Source of the DNA: Muricomes intestini
GTDB lineage: Bacteria; Bacillota; Clostridia; Lachnospirales; Lachnospiraceae
Length of the DNA: 32,905 bases
Direction: 5' to 3'
NCBI RefSeq assembly: GCF_004346165.1
Contig: NZ_SLZZ01000032.1
Coordinates: 1-32,905 of the forward strand
Shown here: piece after piece, positions 1 to 6,975 of the stretch
How the letters are laid out: every line of letters begins with the position of its first letter
How positions within the stretch are numbered: position 1 is the first letter of the stretch
Notes under the pieces: model-generated
What the model saw: the letters and a program-made list of their open reading frames with translations, nothing else
What the model was told of the DNA's origin: nothing
The model's database searches: none
Made by a program: the position numbers and the translations under genes

Positions 1-21
1 TCTGACGCATAATGCATCAGA
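1..21. repeat. Imperfect palindrome at the window edge
   Basis: Two 10-base arms, TCTGACGCAT and ATGCATCAGA, flank a single A and match as an inverted repeat with one mismatch. No T-run follows on the plus strand, so it does not look like a finished terminator in this direction. It could be an operator for the XRE-type gene starting at 117, or the end of an upstream element cut by the window. Confidence 0.4.
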
Positions 22-116
22 ATAATTTACTCAGTACCTTCTTTTAATTTGCTTGAAAAGGAAAAGATTAGGGGCATGTAAAATGGTGAATAACAATTAT
101 GAAAGGGGGAGCGCTT

Positions 117-1181
117 ATGACCGGTTATGATAAGTTTAAAGAGCAGCTGTTAGAAGACCCGCAGGTTGAAGCAGAGTACAATGCGATGGAACCTGAATTT
201 GACATTATACAGGCACTGATAGATACCAGAAAGAAGCAGAACCTTACACAAAAGGAATTATCAGAGAGAACGGGCATTACTCAAGCAGACATTAGCAGGA
301 TTGAAAATAGAACCCGAAATCCAAGCCTTGATATGATTAAAAGGCTGGCAAGTGGGATGGGAATGCATTTAAAATTACAATTTATTCCAAAACCACAGAA
401 GAAGTATATAAATGGAAAAGAAAAAAAGACGCAAGAACAAGCAATCGAAGACCTAACGCTAATGCTGATGTACCTGACAAGGCAGCAGGAAAACAACGAT
501 TTTTGCAGATACATGGAATTAAGCTGGAAGGGCTATGACTTTGATACACTTGATAAATTAGAAGCTGATAATATGCTTTATCAGCCGAGCAAGAGTAAGC
601 TTGTGTATCTCAGTGAAGCGGGCAGAAATCGGGCAATGAAACTGATAGAAGAGTATGGTTTTGCAGATAAAGACATTAACGAAAGATTTGAATTTCGTGA
701 AGTCCGCCCCGAAGAAGCAGATGAGGTGGCTCAGATAGAGCAGATTTGCTTCCCGCCAAATGAAGCCTGCTCTGTACTTCATATGAAAGAACGGGCGGCA
801 GCAGCACCAGAGTTGTTTATGGTGGCGGTGGACAAGGAGACGGGAAAGATTGCTGGCTTTTTAAATGGACTGGCAACGAATGAATATTCTTTTCGGGATG
901 CATTCTTTGAGGATGCAGAACTGCATAAGCCAGATGGGAAGAATGTTATGCTGCTTGGACTGGATGTCTTGCCAGAATACAGAAAGCAGGGCTTGGCAAA
1001 AGAAATTATGTTCCAATATTTGCGAAAAGAATGGGACAATGACCGCAAGATAGTTATTTTGACTTGTCTGCAATCAAAAGTCAAAATGTATAAGAAAATG
1101 GGATTTCGTGATATGGGAATTGCTGATTCAAACTGGGGCGGGGAAGAGTGGCATGAGATGTGTTATGTATTAAATGCCTAA
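117..1181 (+). CDS. XRE helix-turn-helix / DUF6429 / GNAT acetyltransferase fusion protein
   Basis: Residues about 27-85 form an XRE-type helix-turn-helix (TQKELSERTG then ADISRIENRTRNPSL). Residues about 105-185 resemble DUF6429 (EDLTLMLMYLT, SWKGYDFDTLDKLE, KLVYLSEAGR). Residues about 190-354 are a GNAT N-acetyltransferase domain with the acetyl-CoA motif around EYRKQGLAKEI. An in-frame ATG lies at 99, but the AAAGGGGGA ribosome site falls inside that reading, so the ATG at 117 (7 bases downstream) is chosen, giving 354 residues. The protein may be a DNA-binding autoregulator whose effector acetylates an unknown target. The order regulator-DUF6429-GNAT in one chain recalls GNAT toxins paired with DNA-binding antitoxins, but that link is inference. 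It stands alone: the next gene has its own promoter. Confidence 0.82.
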   Translation: MTGYDKFKEQLLEDPQVEAEYNAMEPEFDIIQALIDTRKKQNLTQKELSERTGITQADISRIENRTRNPSLDMIKRLASGMGMHLKLQFIPKPQKKYINGKEKKTQEQAIEDLTLMLMYLTRQQENNDFCRYMELSWKGYDFDTLDKLEADNMLYQPSKSKLVYLSEAGRNRAMKLIEEYGFADKDINERFEFREVRPEEADEVAQIEQICFPPNEACSVLHMKERAAAAPELFMVAVDKETGKIAGFLNGLATNEYSFRDAFFEDAELHKPDGKNVMLLGLDVLPEYRKQGLAKEIMFQYLRKEWDNDRKIVILTCLQSKVKMYKKMGFRDMGIADSNWGGEEWHEMCYVLNA

Positions 1182-1246
1182 GATATAAAAGTCAAAAACA
1201 TAAATGCTGAACTGTTACAATGATTTCATAAATTAGGGCATTTTTC

Positions 1247-1275
1247 CAGACATATTTTAATGAATCTGATATACT
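1247..1275 (+). promoter_or_regulatory. Candidate sigma-A promoter for the O-acylation operon
   Basis: CAGACA at 1247-1252 (4 of 6 to TTGACA) is followed after 17 bases by TATACT at 1270-1275 (5 of 6 to TATAAT), 32 bases before the MBOAT start codon. It lies in the 126-base gap between two unrelated genes. Confidence 0.5.
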
Positions 1276-1307
1276 ACGATAGTGAAGAAGAAAGTGCAGG
1301 ATAGGAC

Positions 1308-2765
1308 ATGCCTTTTACTAATTTTACTTTTTTATTTCTATTTTTTCCGCTTTGCGTGGGCGGGTATCTTGTGCTCTGGGGCATACAGAAGAAAATGGGG
1401 AAGATGAACCTGCGGATTGGGGATATTTTTCTGGTACTTGTCAGCCTGGTTTTTTATGGCTGGGTGGGGCTGGATGGTATCCTGTATTTGTGTGTTTATA
1501 TATTTCTTGTGTACGTAATGGGGAAAACCATTGAGAAAGCAGCCGGCAGTGTGGATAAGTTCAAAATTGCAGTTGGGATTGCGGTTCTGATTTTGGTCGG
1601 TATCTTGTATTTTTACAAATATATTGACTTCACGCTGCAGTCGCTGAACGATATTTTACAGACGGACTTCAATCTGTTTTATCTGCTTGTGCCGCTGGGA
1701 ATTTCTTTTATCACGTTTTCTGCGATTTCCTATGTGGCGGACATTTACCGCGGAGACAGCACGGCGGGGAGTCTGCTGGATGTGGCGCTCTATATCTCCT
1801 TTTTCCCAAAAGCAGTATCCGGCCCGATTGTTCTGTGGAAAGATTTTCAGCCCCAGATAAAGGCCCGAACTAAGGCTTGGGCTGTCAACGATGCACGGTT
1901 TATGTATGGACTGAACCGGATTATGGTCGGGTATGCCAAGAAAGTGCTTCTTGCGGACAGCTTTGGCGCGATGGTTGCGGATATACAGCAAAAGCTTGCA
2001 GGCGGCATGGATATTCCCACAGCGTGGTGGTGCGCGCTTTTGTATATGCTACAGATTTATTATGATTTTGCGGGATATTCGGATATTGCACTGGGGCTTG
2101 CGGAGCTGTTCGGCTTCCGGTTTAAGGAAAATTTCCATTTCCCTTATGTATCAGCCTCTATTACTGAATTCTGGCGGAGATGGCACATTTCGCTGGGAGC
2201 CTGGTTCCGGGAATACATCTATATTCCGCTGGGCGGCAACAGAAAGGGGAAAATAAGAACTCTGGTGAACCTTTTCATTGTATTTCTGGTGACAGGGATC
2301 TGGCATGGGGCAGGCTGGAACTATATTCTCTGGGGTGCTATAAATGGAGTTTGTATGGTCACAGAGCGCTGCATCCGTGACAAGAAATTTTATCTCCGCA
2401 TACCTTATGCCGTGAAGTGGGCGGTTACGATGTTTGTTGTCCTTATAAGCTGGGAAATATTCAGACTTACACCTCTGTCGGAGGGGGCAGAGGTTTTGAA
2501 GATCATGTTTGGCATTACGAAATTTTCTTCAGTCAATTTTTCCTTTGCTTATTATTTTACGCCGAAAATGATTATACTGTCGGTGATTGGTGTTTTAGGG
2601 GCTACTGTTTTTCACAAGAAATGTTTTCACGATATTTACACGAAAGTGAATGAATCGAAGCTGCTGTTTGTAGTACAGGAAGCCATTTTATTTGGGCTAA
2701 TGATTCTGGCAGTGATGTTTATGATAAATTCAACCTACAGCCCATTTATTTATTTTCAATACTAA
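1308..2765 (+). CDS. MBOAT family O-acyltransferase (AlgI/PatA-like)
   Basis: This 485-residue polytopic membrane protein belongs to the membrane-bound O-acyltransferase family, which moves acyl (usually acetyl) groups across the membrane to extracellular polysaccharides. The family signature is intact: EFWRRWHISLGAWFRE around residues 287-302 with His293, IPLGGNRKG, and GIWHGAGWNYILWG with His333, the expected catalytic histidine. Length is normal for AlgI-type proteins. The start follows a purine-rich site (GCAGGATAGGAC). Sixteen bases downstream lies an AlgX/AlgJ-like partner, the standard arrangement for polysaccharide acetylation. DltB is a relative, but no dltA, dltC or dltD is nearby, so wall or exopolysaccharide O-acetylation is favoured over teichoic acid D-alanylation. 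The acceptor polymer cannot be read from the sequence. Confidence 0.92.
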   Translation: MPFTNFTFLFLFFPLCVGGYLVLWGIQKKMGKMNLRIGDIFLVLVSLVFYGWVGLDGILYLCVYIFLVYVMGKTIEKAAGSVDKFKIAVGIAVLILVGILYFYKYIDFTLQSLNDILQTDFNLFYLLVPLGISFITFSAISYVADIYRGDSTAGSLLDVALYISFFPKAVSGPIVLWKDFQPQIKARTKAWAVNDARFMYGLNRIMVGYAKKVLLADSFGAMVADIQQKLAGGMDIPTAWWCALLYMLQIYYDFAGYSDIALGLAELFGFRFKENFHFPYVSASITEFWRRWHISLGAWFREYIYIPLGGNRKGKIRTLVNLFIVFLVTGIWHGAGWNYILWGAINGVCMVTERCIRDKKFYLRIPYAVKWAVTMFVVLISWEIFRLTPLSEGAEVLKIMFGITKFSSVNFSFAYYFTPKMIILSVIGVLGATVFHKKCFHDIYTKVNESKLLFVVQEAILFGLMILAVMFMINSTYSPFIYFQY

Positions 2766-2780
2766 AGGAGAAGGCGAACC

Positions 2781-4202
2781 ATGAAGAAACTGAGAATATG
2801 TATGAGTATCTGCTTTTTCCTTCTCCTGCTTCTGCCGATAATTACACTAAACCGGAAGGAAAATGTGGTGTCTGAGATTGATAACCGTACCCTGACCAAT
2901 AACCCTTTTAGCCCTGCTTACGAGCCGGAGAATGGAGAGTTTGATCTGACGGAAGGGATTGAGAGTTATTTGGAAGACAGAATCGGATTCAGGGATGACA
3001 TGATATATGGATATACGGTTTTGAATGACAGCCTTTTTCACGAAATGGTACATCCGACCTACATGTATGGAAGGGACGGATATATATTTTCAAAGATGGG
3101 CATGAACATTTCTTTTGAGAGTTACCATATTGTCTTTGCCGATATGGTAAAGCAGATACAAGATTACTGCACAGAGAGAAATGTCCCTTTTCTGTTTGTG
3201 TTTGAGCCGGAGAAAGCAGCTCTCCTCACCGGCAAATTGGGGGCGGGTATCAACTATAATGACGACTGGGTGGCACAGTTCGAACAGGCTCTTGATGAAC
3301 GGGGCGTCCATTATATTGATAATTTTGATGTTCTGCAGGCAAAACTGGATGCAGGGGAGGCAGTGTTCAACAAACAGTATAATGCAGGCCACTGGAATGA
3401 TCTGGGGGCATTTTACGGCGTGAACCACATGCTGGAAACTATGAAAAAAGATTACCCCGGGGTACATGTGAATGAAAAAAATGAATTTGATATTCAGCAG
3501 AAACTGAATACTACACTTCCGGTGTCCAAATTTCCTATCCATGAGTATGAGCCTATTTTCTATAATCATGCCCAATTGGTTGACAAAACAGAGGAATATG
3601 ATGCCGAAGTAAGGCGGGATGAGAACTACGGATACTTTGAATATGTGGCAAATGAGGAGCGGCTGAAAGAAGGCTCTCCCAGGACACTGGTTTTTCAGGG
3701 AAGCTATATGAATGCGATGGGCTATAAGTTTATGGAAAACAGCCTGGGTGAATATATCGCAGTACACGATTATCAGAATGTCATTGACTTTGATTACTAT
3801 TACAACATATTTAAACCGGATTATGCCGTGTTTGAGGCGGCACAGTATGTGATTTCCAATACCTATTTTGATTATGCCAAAATGACAGAGTTGGATTTAA
3901 ACCCGGTGCCGGAGTCTTTCGGCGCTCTTCCTGTGGAAGAGAGGGGGATGTCTGAGATTTCGATGGAAGCGGCAGAGGGGGAGAAACTGGTTACGGTTAC
4001 TGTAAAGGGACTGCCTGAAGAGATAGGATATGTATGGCTGACAAGTGCCGGGGAAGTCTTTGATCTTCAAAAGAAAAAGGATGAGGAAGATCCAGGGGAA
4101 ATGGAGTATGAGATTACTCTGGAGAAGGATAAGTACCGGCTGGATTCACTTGAAGTGGAGTGCGTTAATAAAGAAAAGACGAAGATTACAATATATAAAT
4201 AG
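2781..4202 (+). CDS. AlgX/AlgJ-like DHHW-family SGNH-fold protein
   Basis: The 473-residue protein starts with a basic N-terminus and a hydrophobic stretch (residues 5-23) that should act as signal anchor, placing the rest outside the membrane. Residues 62-75 (LEDRIGFRDDM) and NAGHWNDLGA (201-210, with His204 and Trp205) match motifs of AlgJ/AlgX/DHHW proteins that work with an MBOAT partner to place O-acetyl groups on polysaccharide. A C-terminal region (about 390-473) looks like an added beta-rich domain. The start has AAGGAG 10 bases upstream. It follows the MBOAT gene by 15 bases, so both are probably cotranscribed. A diverged copy of codons from 3775-3826 lies at 6134-6185, pointing to a lost paralogue downstream. 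Confidence 0.8.
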   Translation: MKKLRICMSICFFLLLLLPIITLNRKENVVSEIDNRTLTNNPFSPAYEPENGEFDLTEGIESYLEDRIGFRDDMIYGYTVLNDSLFHEMVHPTYMYGRDGYIFSKMGMNISFESYHIVFADMVKQIQDYCTERNVPFLFVFEPEKAALLTGKLGAGINYNDDWVAQFEQALDERGVHYIDNFDVLQAKLDAGEAVFNKQYNAGHWNDLGAFYGVNHMLETMKKDYPGVHVNEKNEFDIQQKLNTTLPVSKFPIHEYEPIFYNHAQLVDKTEEYDAEVRRDENYGYFEYVANEERLKEGSPRTLVFQGSYMNAMGYKFMENSLGEYIAVHDYQNVIDFDYYYNIFKPDYAVFEAAQYVISNTYFDYAKMTELDLNPVPESFGALPVEERGMSEISMEAAEGEKLVTVTVKGLPEEIGYVWLTSAGEVFDLQKKKDEEDPGEMEYEITLEKDKYRLDSLEVECVNKEKTKITIYK

Positions 4203-4233
4203 GGATGAAAAGAGATTGCCAGAGGGGTGGAAA

Positions 4234-5265
4234 TTGCCGGTGAAAAATAGAGTATTTTATTTTGATTTATTAAATATTGCAGCGTGTTATGGTGTAGTGT
4301 GGCTTCACTGCAGCGGCGATGCATTTACGTTTCGGCTGGACAAATATTGGATAACAAGCCTGATAATACAGGTGATCGCTCACTGGGCAGTTCCTGTCTT
4401 TTTTATGCTGACCGGAGCCAATCTGATGGATTACCGGGAAAAATACTCAACAAAAGTTTATTTTCGGCGGCGGTTTTCAAGGGTTTTTATTCCGTTTTTC
4501 GTGTGGAGCACCATTTATCTCATTTGGAAATGTAAGCTGGGCTGGATTAAATTTTCCGGTGGAAGAGAGCTGTTAAGTCTGTATCTCAACAACGGAATCG
4601 AAGGAATATTCTGGTTTTTCTATCCATTACTTGCAATTTACCTGAGCATTCCTGTGCTGACCATTTTTGCAGAGGAAAAATATAAGAAACAACTGTATTA
4701 CCTGACAGGTATGGGTATTGTGGCATATTCCTTTCTGCCTCTTCTTCCGGGGCTGTTCGGCATTTCCTACTCTGCAGATTTAAATCCTCCAGTTGTAGGC
4801 GGCTATATGATGTATGTGCTTCTTGGATGGATTCTTAAAAATGAAAGCTTTAGCAAAAAAGTGAGGTGTATCATTTACGGCGCAGGTGCGGCCGGAGCCG
4901 TGATTATGTTTGCAGGTACTATTTTGCTTTCATTGAAGGCAGGCGAGCTGAATAATATCTTCTGGGATTATATGGCCTTTCCCACACTATTTATGGCGTG
5001 TGCAGTATTTCTATTGGCGAAGCATAGACACTTTAAGATATCTGAGAATGAGAAGATTGGTCTGGCGGCAGCAAAACTGTCCCAGGCAAGCTTTGGGGTT
5101 TATCTGATACATATCATGATAATAGACTTTCTGGTGCTGAATGGACATGTGAATGGAGATTCACGATGGTGGATGGTGTTCGGGGCTGCCGGGGTGTATG
5201 TCATAAGTGCGGGGATAGTTGTAGTGTGTAAGAAAATTCCGGGAGGGAAGTATCTGTTTCCGTAG
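4234..5265 (+). CDS. Acyltransferase-3 family membrane protein
   Basis: A polytopic membrane protein of about 343 residues with the N-terminal signature of acyltransferase-3 proteins (YFDLLNIAACYGVVWLHCSG, with the conserved His after the first helix; RRFSRVFIPFFVWS; a late FGVYLIHIM motif). These enzymes O-acylate surface glycans or peptidoglycan-linked sugars. The open frame runs upstream into the preceding gene, but AGGGG at 4223-4227 sits 6 bases before a TTG at 4234, so I place a TTG start there. GTG at 4240 or TTG at 4216 are alternatives. It is the third gene of the MBOAT-DHHW cluster, suggesting a shared polymer with a second modification step. The acyl donor and target are unknown. 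Confidence 0.82.
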   Translation: MPVKNRVFYFDLLNIAACYGVVWLHCSGDAFTFRLDKYWITSLIIQVIAHWAVPVFFMLTGANLMDYREKYSTKVYFRRRFSRVFIPFFVWSTIYLIWKCKLGWIKFSGGRELLSLYLNNGIEGIFWFFYPLLAIYLSIPVLTIFAEEKYKKQLYYLTGMGIVAYSFLPLLPGLFGISYSADLNPPVVGGYMMYVLLGWILKNESFSKKVRCIIYGAGAAGAVIMFAGTILLSLKAGELNNIFWDYMAFPTLFMACAVFLLAKHRHFKISENEKIGLAAAKLSQASFGVYLIHIMIIDFLVLNGHVNGDSRWWMVFGAAGVYVISAGIVVVCKKIPGGKYLFP

Positions 5266-5304
5266 GGGAATGCCTCCTTTTAATTTAATGTAGACTGAAG
5301 CTAA

Positions 5305-5423
5305 TGTAAAAAAGTGCTTACTATATGATGTAAAGAAGTGCTTACTGTACAGTGAAAAATCTGCTTACCGTGCAGTGAAAAAACTCCCTACCGTGTGGCT
5401 GTAAAAATATCTTACCATGCACA
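5305..5423 (+). repeat. Five-unit degenerate tandem repeat, 23-24 bp per unit
   Basis: Units begin at 5305, 5329, 5353, 5376 and 5400. Each starts TGTAAAA or TGAAAAA and carries a central CTTAC or CCTAC block followed by YRTRYRS. Unit 2 contains the perfect 10-bp palindrome ACTGTACAGT (5344-5353). Divergence rises toward the last two units. There are no spacers, so it is not a CRISPR array. It lies between the end of the acyltransferase gene and the Csm6-type HEPN gene, whose open frame runs back into unit 4. It may be a set of regulator sites or a replication-slippage product at a rearrangement joint. Confidence 0.75.
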
Positions 5424-5429
5424 AACGAT

Positions 5430-6122
5430 ATGGAAGATGGGATATCGGAAAATGCACACGCGCTGTTGGAGATTGCCTCAGAGCGAATGAAATTGAACAG
5501 GAGTAAAGTCAATTCACTTCTAGAAGAATATTCATATGACATTTATCCTGTGAAAGAGAGAAAAAAACAAAAAGTGTTTGAGTATGCTCTCGGAATACAG
5601 ATGAAATTATATAAAAGGGAATATGCAGATTTCCTCAGAGCAATTACACCGATCAGCCTGGATTTAATGGTTACAATAATGGAGAAGTACTGTAACGTAA
5701 AACTCAGGGATTATATCTATATTGACACTAAGAATGATAAGATAATGTGGAGTAAGAGTAAGCTTATGGGAACGGATGTTTTGGAAACATTAGAACAAGG
5801 ATATTACCCAAGGCCTTTTAGATATGGAAATGTTTATTCGGCACACATTTGCATAATTATTAAAAATCTATGTACCGAAGATAAGCTAAAAGATTCTGTG
5901 TCCGCTTTGCATGACGTAGAAGAAAAAGTAAGAAATAAAGCAGCTCATGAGATTATGTCTGTGACAGATGAATGGATATATCAAAGAACAGGCAGGCACG
6001 CGGAGGAGATTATGAATATCATCAGATATCTTTGTGGGCGTACCGGGGTTGTCAGCAAGAAAGAAGCTTGGAATTCATATGATGATATGAATAAATTGAT
6101 TATTCAGGAGTTGGAAGCGTAA
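5430..6122 (+). CDS. csm6: Csm6-type HEPN ribonuclease domain, CARF domain missing
   Basis: The 230-residue product resembles the C-terminal half of type III-A CRISPR Csm6: a helical segment (residues about 5-60, SERMKLNRSKVNSLL), then YALGIQMKLYKREYADFLRA and ITPISLDLM, then the HEPN catalytic motif R168-NKAA-H173 (R-X4-H). In complete Csm6 an N-terminal CARF domain binds cyclic oligoadenylate and switches on this RNase. No CARF sequence is present: the frame is open only back to 5379, inside the tandem repeat. No convincing ribosome site precedes the ATG at 5430. No cas10, csm or CRISPR repeat lies in the window. It is either a remnant of a lost type III system or a free HEPN nuclease, which would then need other control. 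The family call rests on remembered motifs. Confidence 0.6.
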   Translation: MEDGISENAHALLEIASERMKLNRSKVNSLLEEYSYDIYPVKERKKQKVFEYALGIQMKLYKREYADFLRAITPISLDLMVTIMEKYCNVKLRDYIYIDTKNDKIMWSKSKLMGTDVLETLEQGYYPRPFRYGNVYSAHICIIIKNLCTEDKLKDSVSALHDVEEKVRNKAAHEIMSVTDEWIYQRTGRHAEEIMNIIRYLCGRTGVVSKKEAWNSYDDMNKLIIQELEA

Positions 6123-6123
6123 A

Positions 6124-6260
6124 TTACTGTACCAGAAGATCATTGTCTTTAATTACTATTACAACATATTTAAACGGAATCATGCAGCGCCTGCGGCGGT
6201 AATGTTAAAAGATGTAGAAGATTGCAAAGGAAAAGTTTTACATTTTATTAAAGTTTTATG
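6124..6260 (+). pseudogene. Degraded fragment of a second DHHW/AlgX-like gene
   Basis: Bases 6134-6185 match 3775-3826 of the intact DHHW gene at 45 of 52 positions, including an uninterrupted 24-base block. In the same reading frame the peptide YQKIIVFNYYYNIFKRNHA parallels YQNVIDFDYYYNIFKPDYA of the intact protein, so similarity also holds at protein level. Outside this core the match fades and the frame ends at a TAA at 6259-6263. There is no start or ribosome site. I read it as the relic of a paralogue or of a duplication with later deletion. Confidence 0.65.
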
Positions 6261-6267
6261 TTAATAT
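6237..6267 (+). promoter_or_regulatory. Candidate promoter reading into the structured element
   Basis: TTTACA at 6237-6242 is followed after 19 bases by TAATAT at 6262-6267, with an extended -10 TG at 6259-6260. Initiation would be expected near 6274, just before the GGGG that opens the first hairpin at 6276. The spacing is slightly long, so confidence is modest. Confidence 0.35.
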
Positions 6268-6275
6268 ATGATGTA

Positions 6276-6467
6276 GGGGTCAAAAGGTATTTTGCCCCCT
6301 GATACCTACGGATTGCTCCGCACTTTGTGCTCCCGCAATCCTAAAAACATTCGAAATCCGCTCTACTCGGGCTTCTTTCTCATGTTTTACGGGTCCCAAA
6401 GTCATGCTTTTTCATGCAAGCATGAAACGCATGACCTTTTGACCCTGGTATCAATATATTTATATTG
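6276..6467 (+). ncRNA. Highly structured intergenic RNA-like element
   Basis: No gene explains 6123-6654, yet this stretch is dense in nested pairings. Hairpin 1 (6276-6298): GGGG and CAAAA pair with TTTTG and CCCC across a GGTA loop. Hairpin 2 (6310-6341): GGATTGC/GCAATCC encloses GCAC-TTT-GTGC. Hairpin 3 (6391-6445): GGGTC/GACCC, then GTCATGC/GCATGAC, then TTTCATG/CATGAAA around CAAG. A long-range alternative pairs GGGTCAAAAGGT (6277-6288) with ACCTTTTGACCC (6434-6445), competing with hairpins 1 and 3. TGATACC (6300-6306) can also pair with GGTATCA (6447-6453). An AT-rich hairpin (CAATATA/TATATTG, 6452-6467) closes the element. It could be a non-coding RNA, a regulatory leader or a dispersed repeat family. 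I do not recognise a named RNA class. Confidence 0.55.
6439..6466 (+). promoter_or_regulatory. Candidate outward promoter for the DUF3791/DUF3990 module
   Basis: TTGACC at 6439-6444 (5 of 6 to consensus) and TATATT at 6461-6466 (5 of 6) are separated by 16 bases. They lie in the 3' arm of the structured element and face the toxin-like module at 6655, leaving a leader of about 180 bases. Confidence 0.45.
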
Positions 6468-6513
6468 TCAAAAACGTGGCGCTCGAAATACGTTGACTTC
6501 AAAGTCGAATGAT

Positions 6514-6627
6514 AGGTACGTAGATGTATGTTTGAAAATAATAGCAAGGTTGTTGAAAAGGAGAATGATGCAGAATTTTCATAAAGTTTGCAGCATTTGT
6601 GATACAAAACGGGATTTATACGTACCT
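6514..6627. repeat. 9-bp inverted repeat in the leader of the DUF3791/DUF3990 module
   Basis: AGGTACGTA at 6514-6522 and TACGTACCT at 6619-6627 are perfect inverted copies 96 bases apart. The second copy ends 27 bases before the start codon at 6655. The arrangement fits a two-site operator for an autoregulating antitoxin, or a long-range leader pairing. A smaller palindrome (GACTT-CA-AAGTC) precedes it at 6495-6506. Confidence 0.35.
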
Positions 6628-6654
6628 GCAGGAATAGATTAGGAGATGATAAGC

Positions 6655-6975
6655 ATGGCAACGAAAAATAATTCACGTGGGATTGATGCAGTAACACAGT
6701 TTTATGAACAGATTGCCAATAGTCCATCCACAGTCGCAGAACAAAGTCGGGAAGATATAAGCAAGAATCAAGTAGAATTTTCTGTGTTTTGTATTGAAAA
6801 TGTGGCAGTAAAATTAGGAATATCCGGTGATGAAGTTTACAGATTGCTTACTAAGGATAATGACATTTTGGATGAGTATATTATTCCGAATTATGAAGTG
6901 CTTCATACACAGGACAAAGAGTATATTGTGAGCGATATTATTGACTATATGAAAGAATGCGGGGTACTGAAATGA
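6655..6975 (+). CDS. DUF3791 family protein, likely partner of the DUF3990 protein
   Basis: The 106-residue protein carries the DUF3791 pattern: EFSVFCIENVAVKLG, SGDEVYRLL, and DEYIIPNYEVLHTQ followed by EYIVSDIIDYMKE (residues about 40-104). An upstream ATG at 6646 directly abuts AGGAG (6641-6645), so the ATG at 6655, nine bases downstream of that site, is the better start. Its stop overlaps the start of the DUF3990 gene (ATGA, 6972-6975), showing translational coupling. DUF3791 proteins are repeatedly found next to DUF3990 proteins, which suggests an antitoxin or accessory role. That role is inferred from position only. No DNA-binding motif is evident. Confidence 0.78.
   Translation: MATKNNSRGIDAVTQFYEQIANSPSTVAEQSREDISKNQVEFSVFCIENVAVKLGISGDEVYRLLTKDNDILDEYIIPNYEVLHTQDKEYIVSDIIDYMKECGVLK

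Noticed and set aside
5305-5423. CRISPR array next to the Csm6-like gene
   Set aside because: The units are directly adjacent with no unique spacers and are only 23-24 bases long; it is a plain tandem repeat.
6292-6642. A 116-codon open frame across the structured element and leader
   Set aside because: It runs through the hairpins, has no ribosome site, an unnatural composition and no recognisable motif; the palindromes explain its openness.
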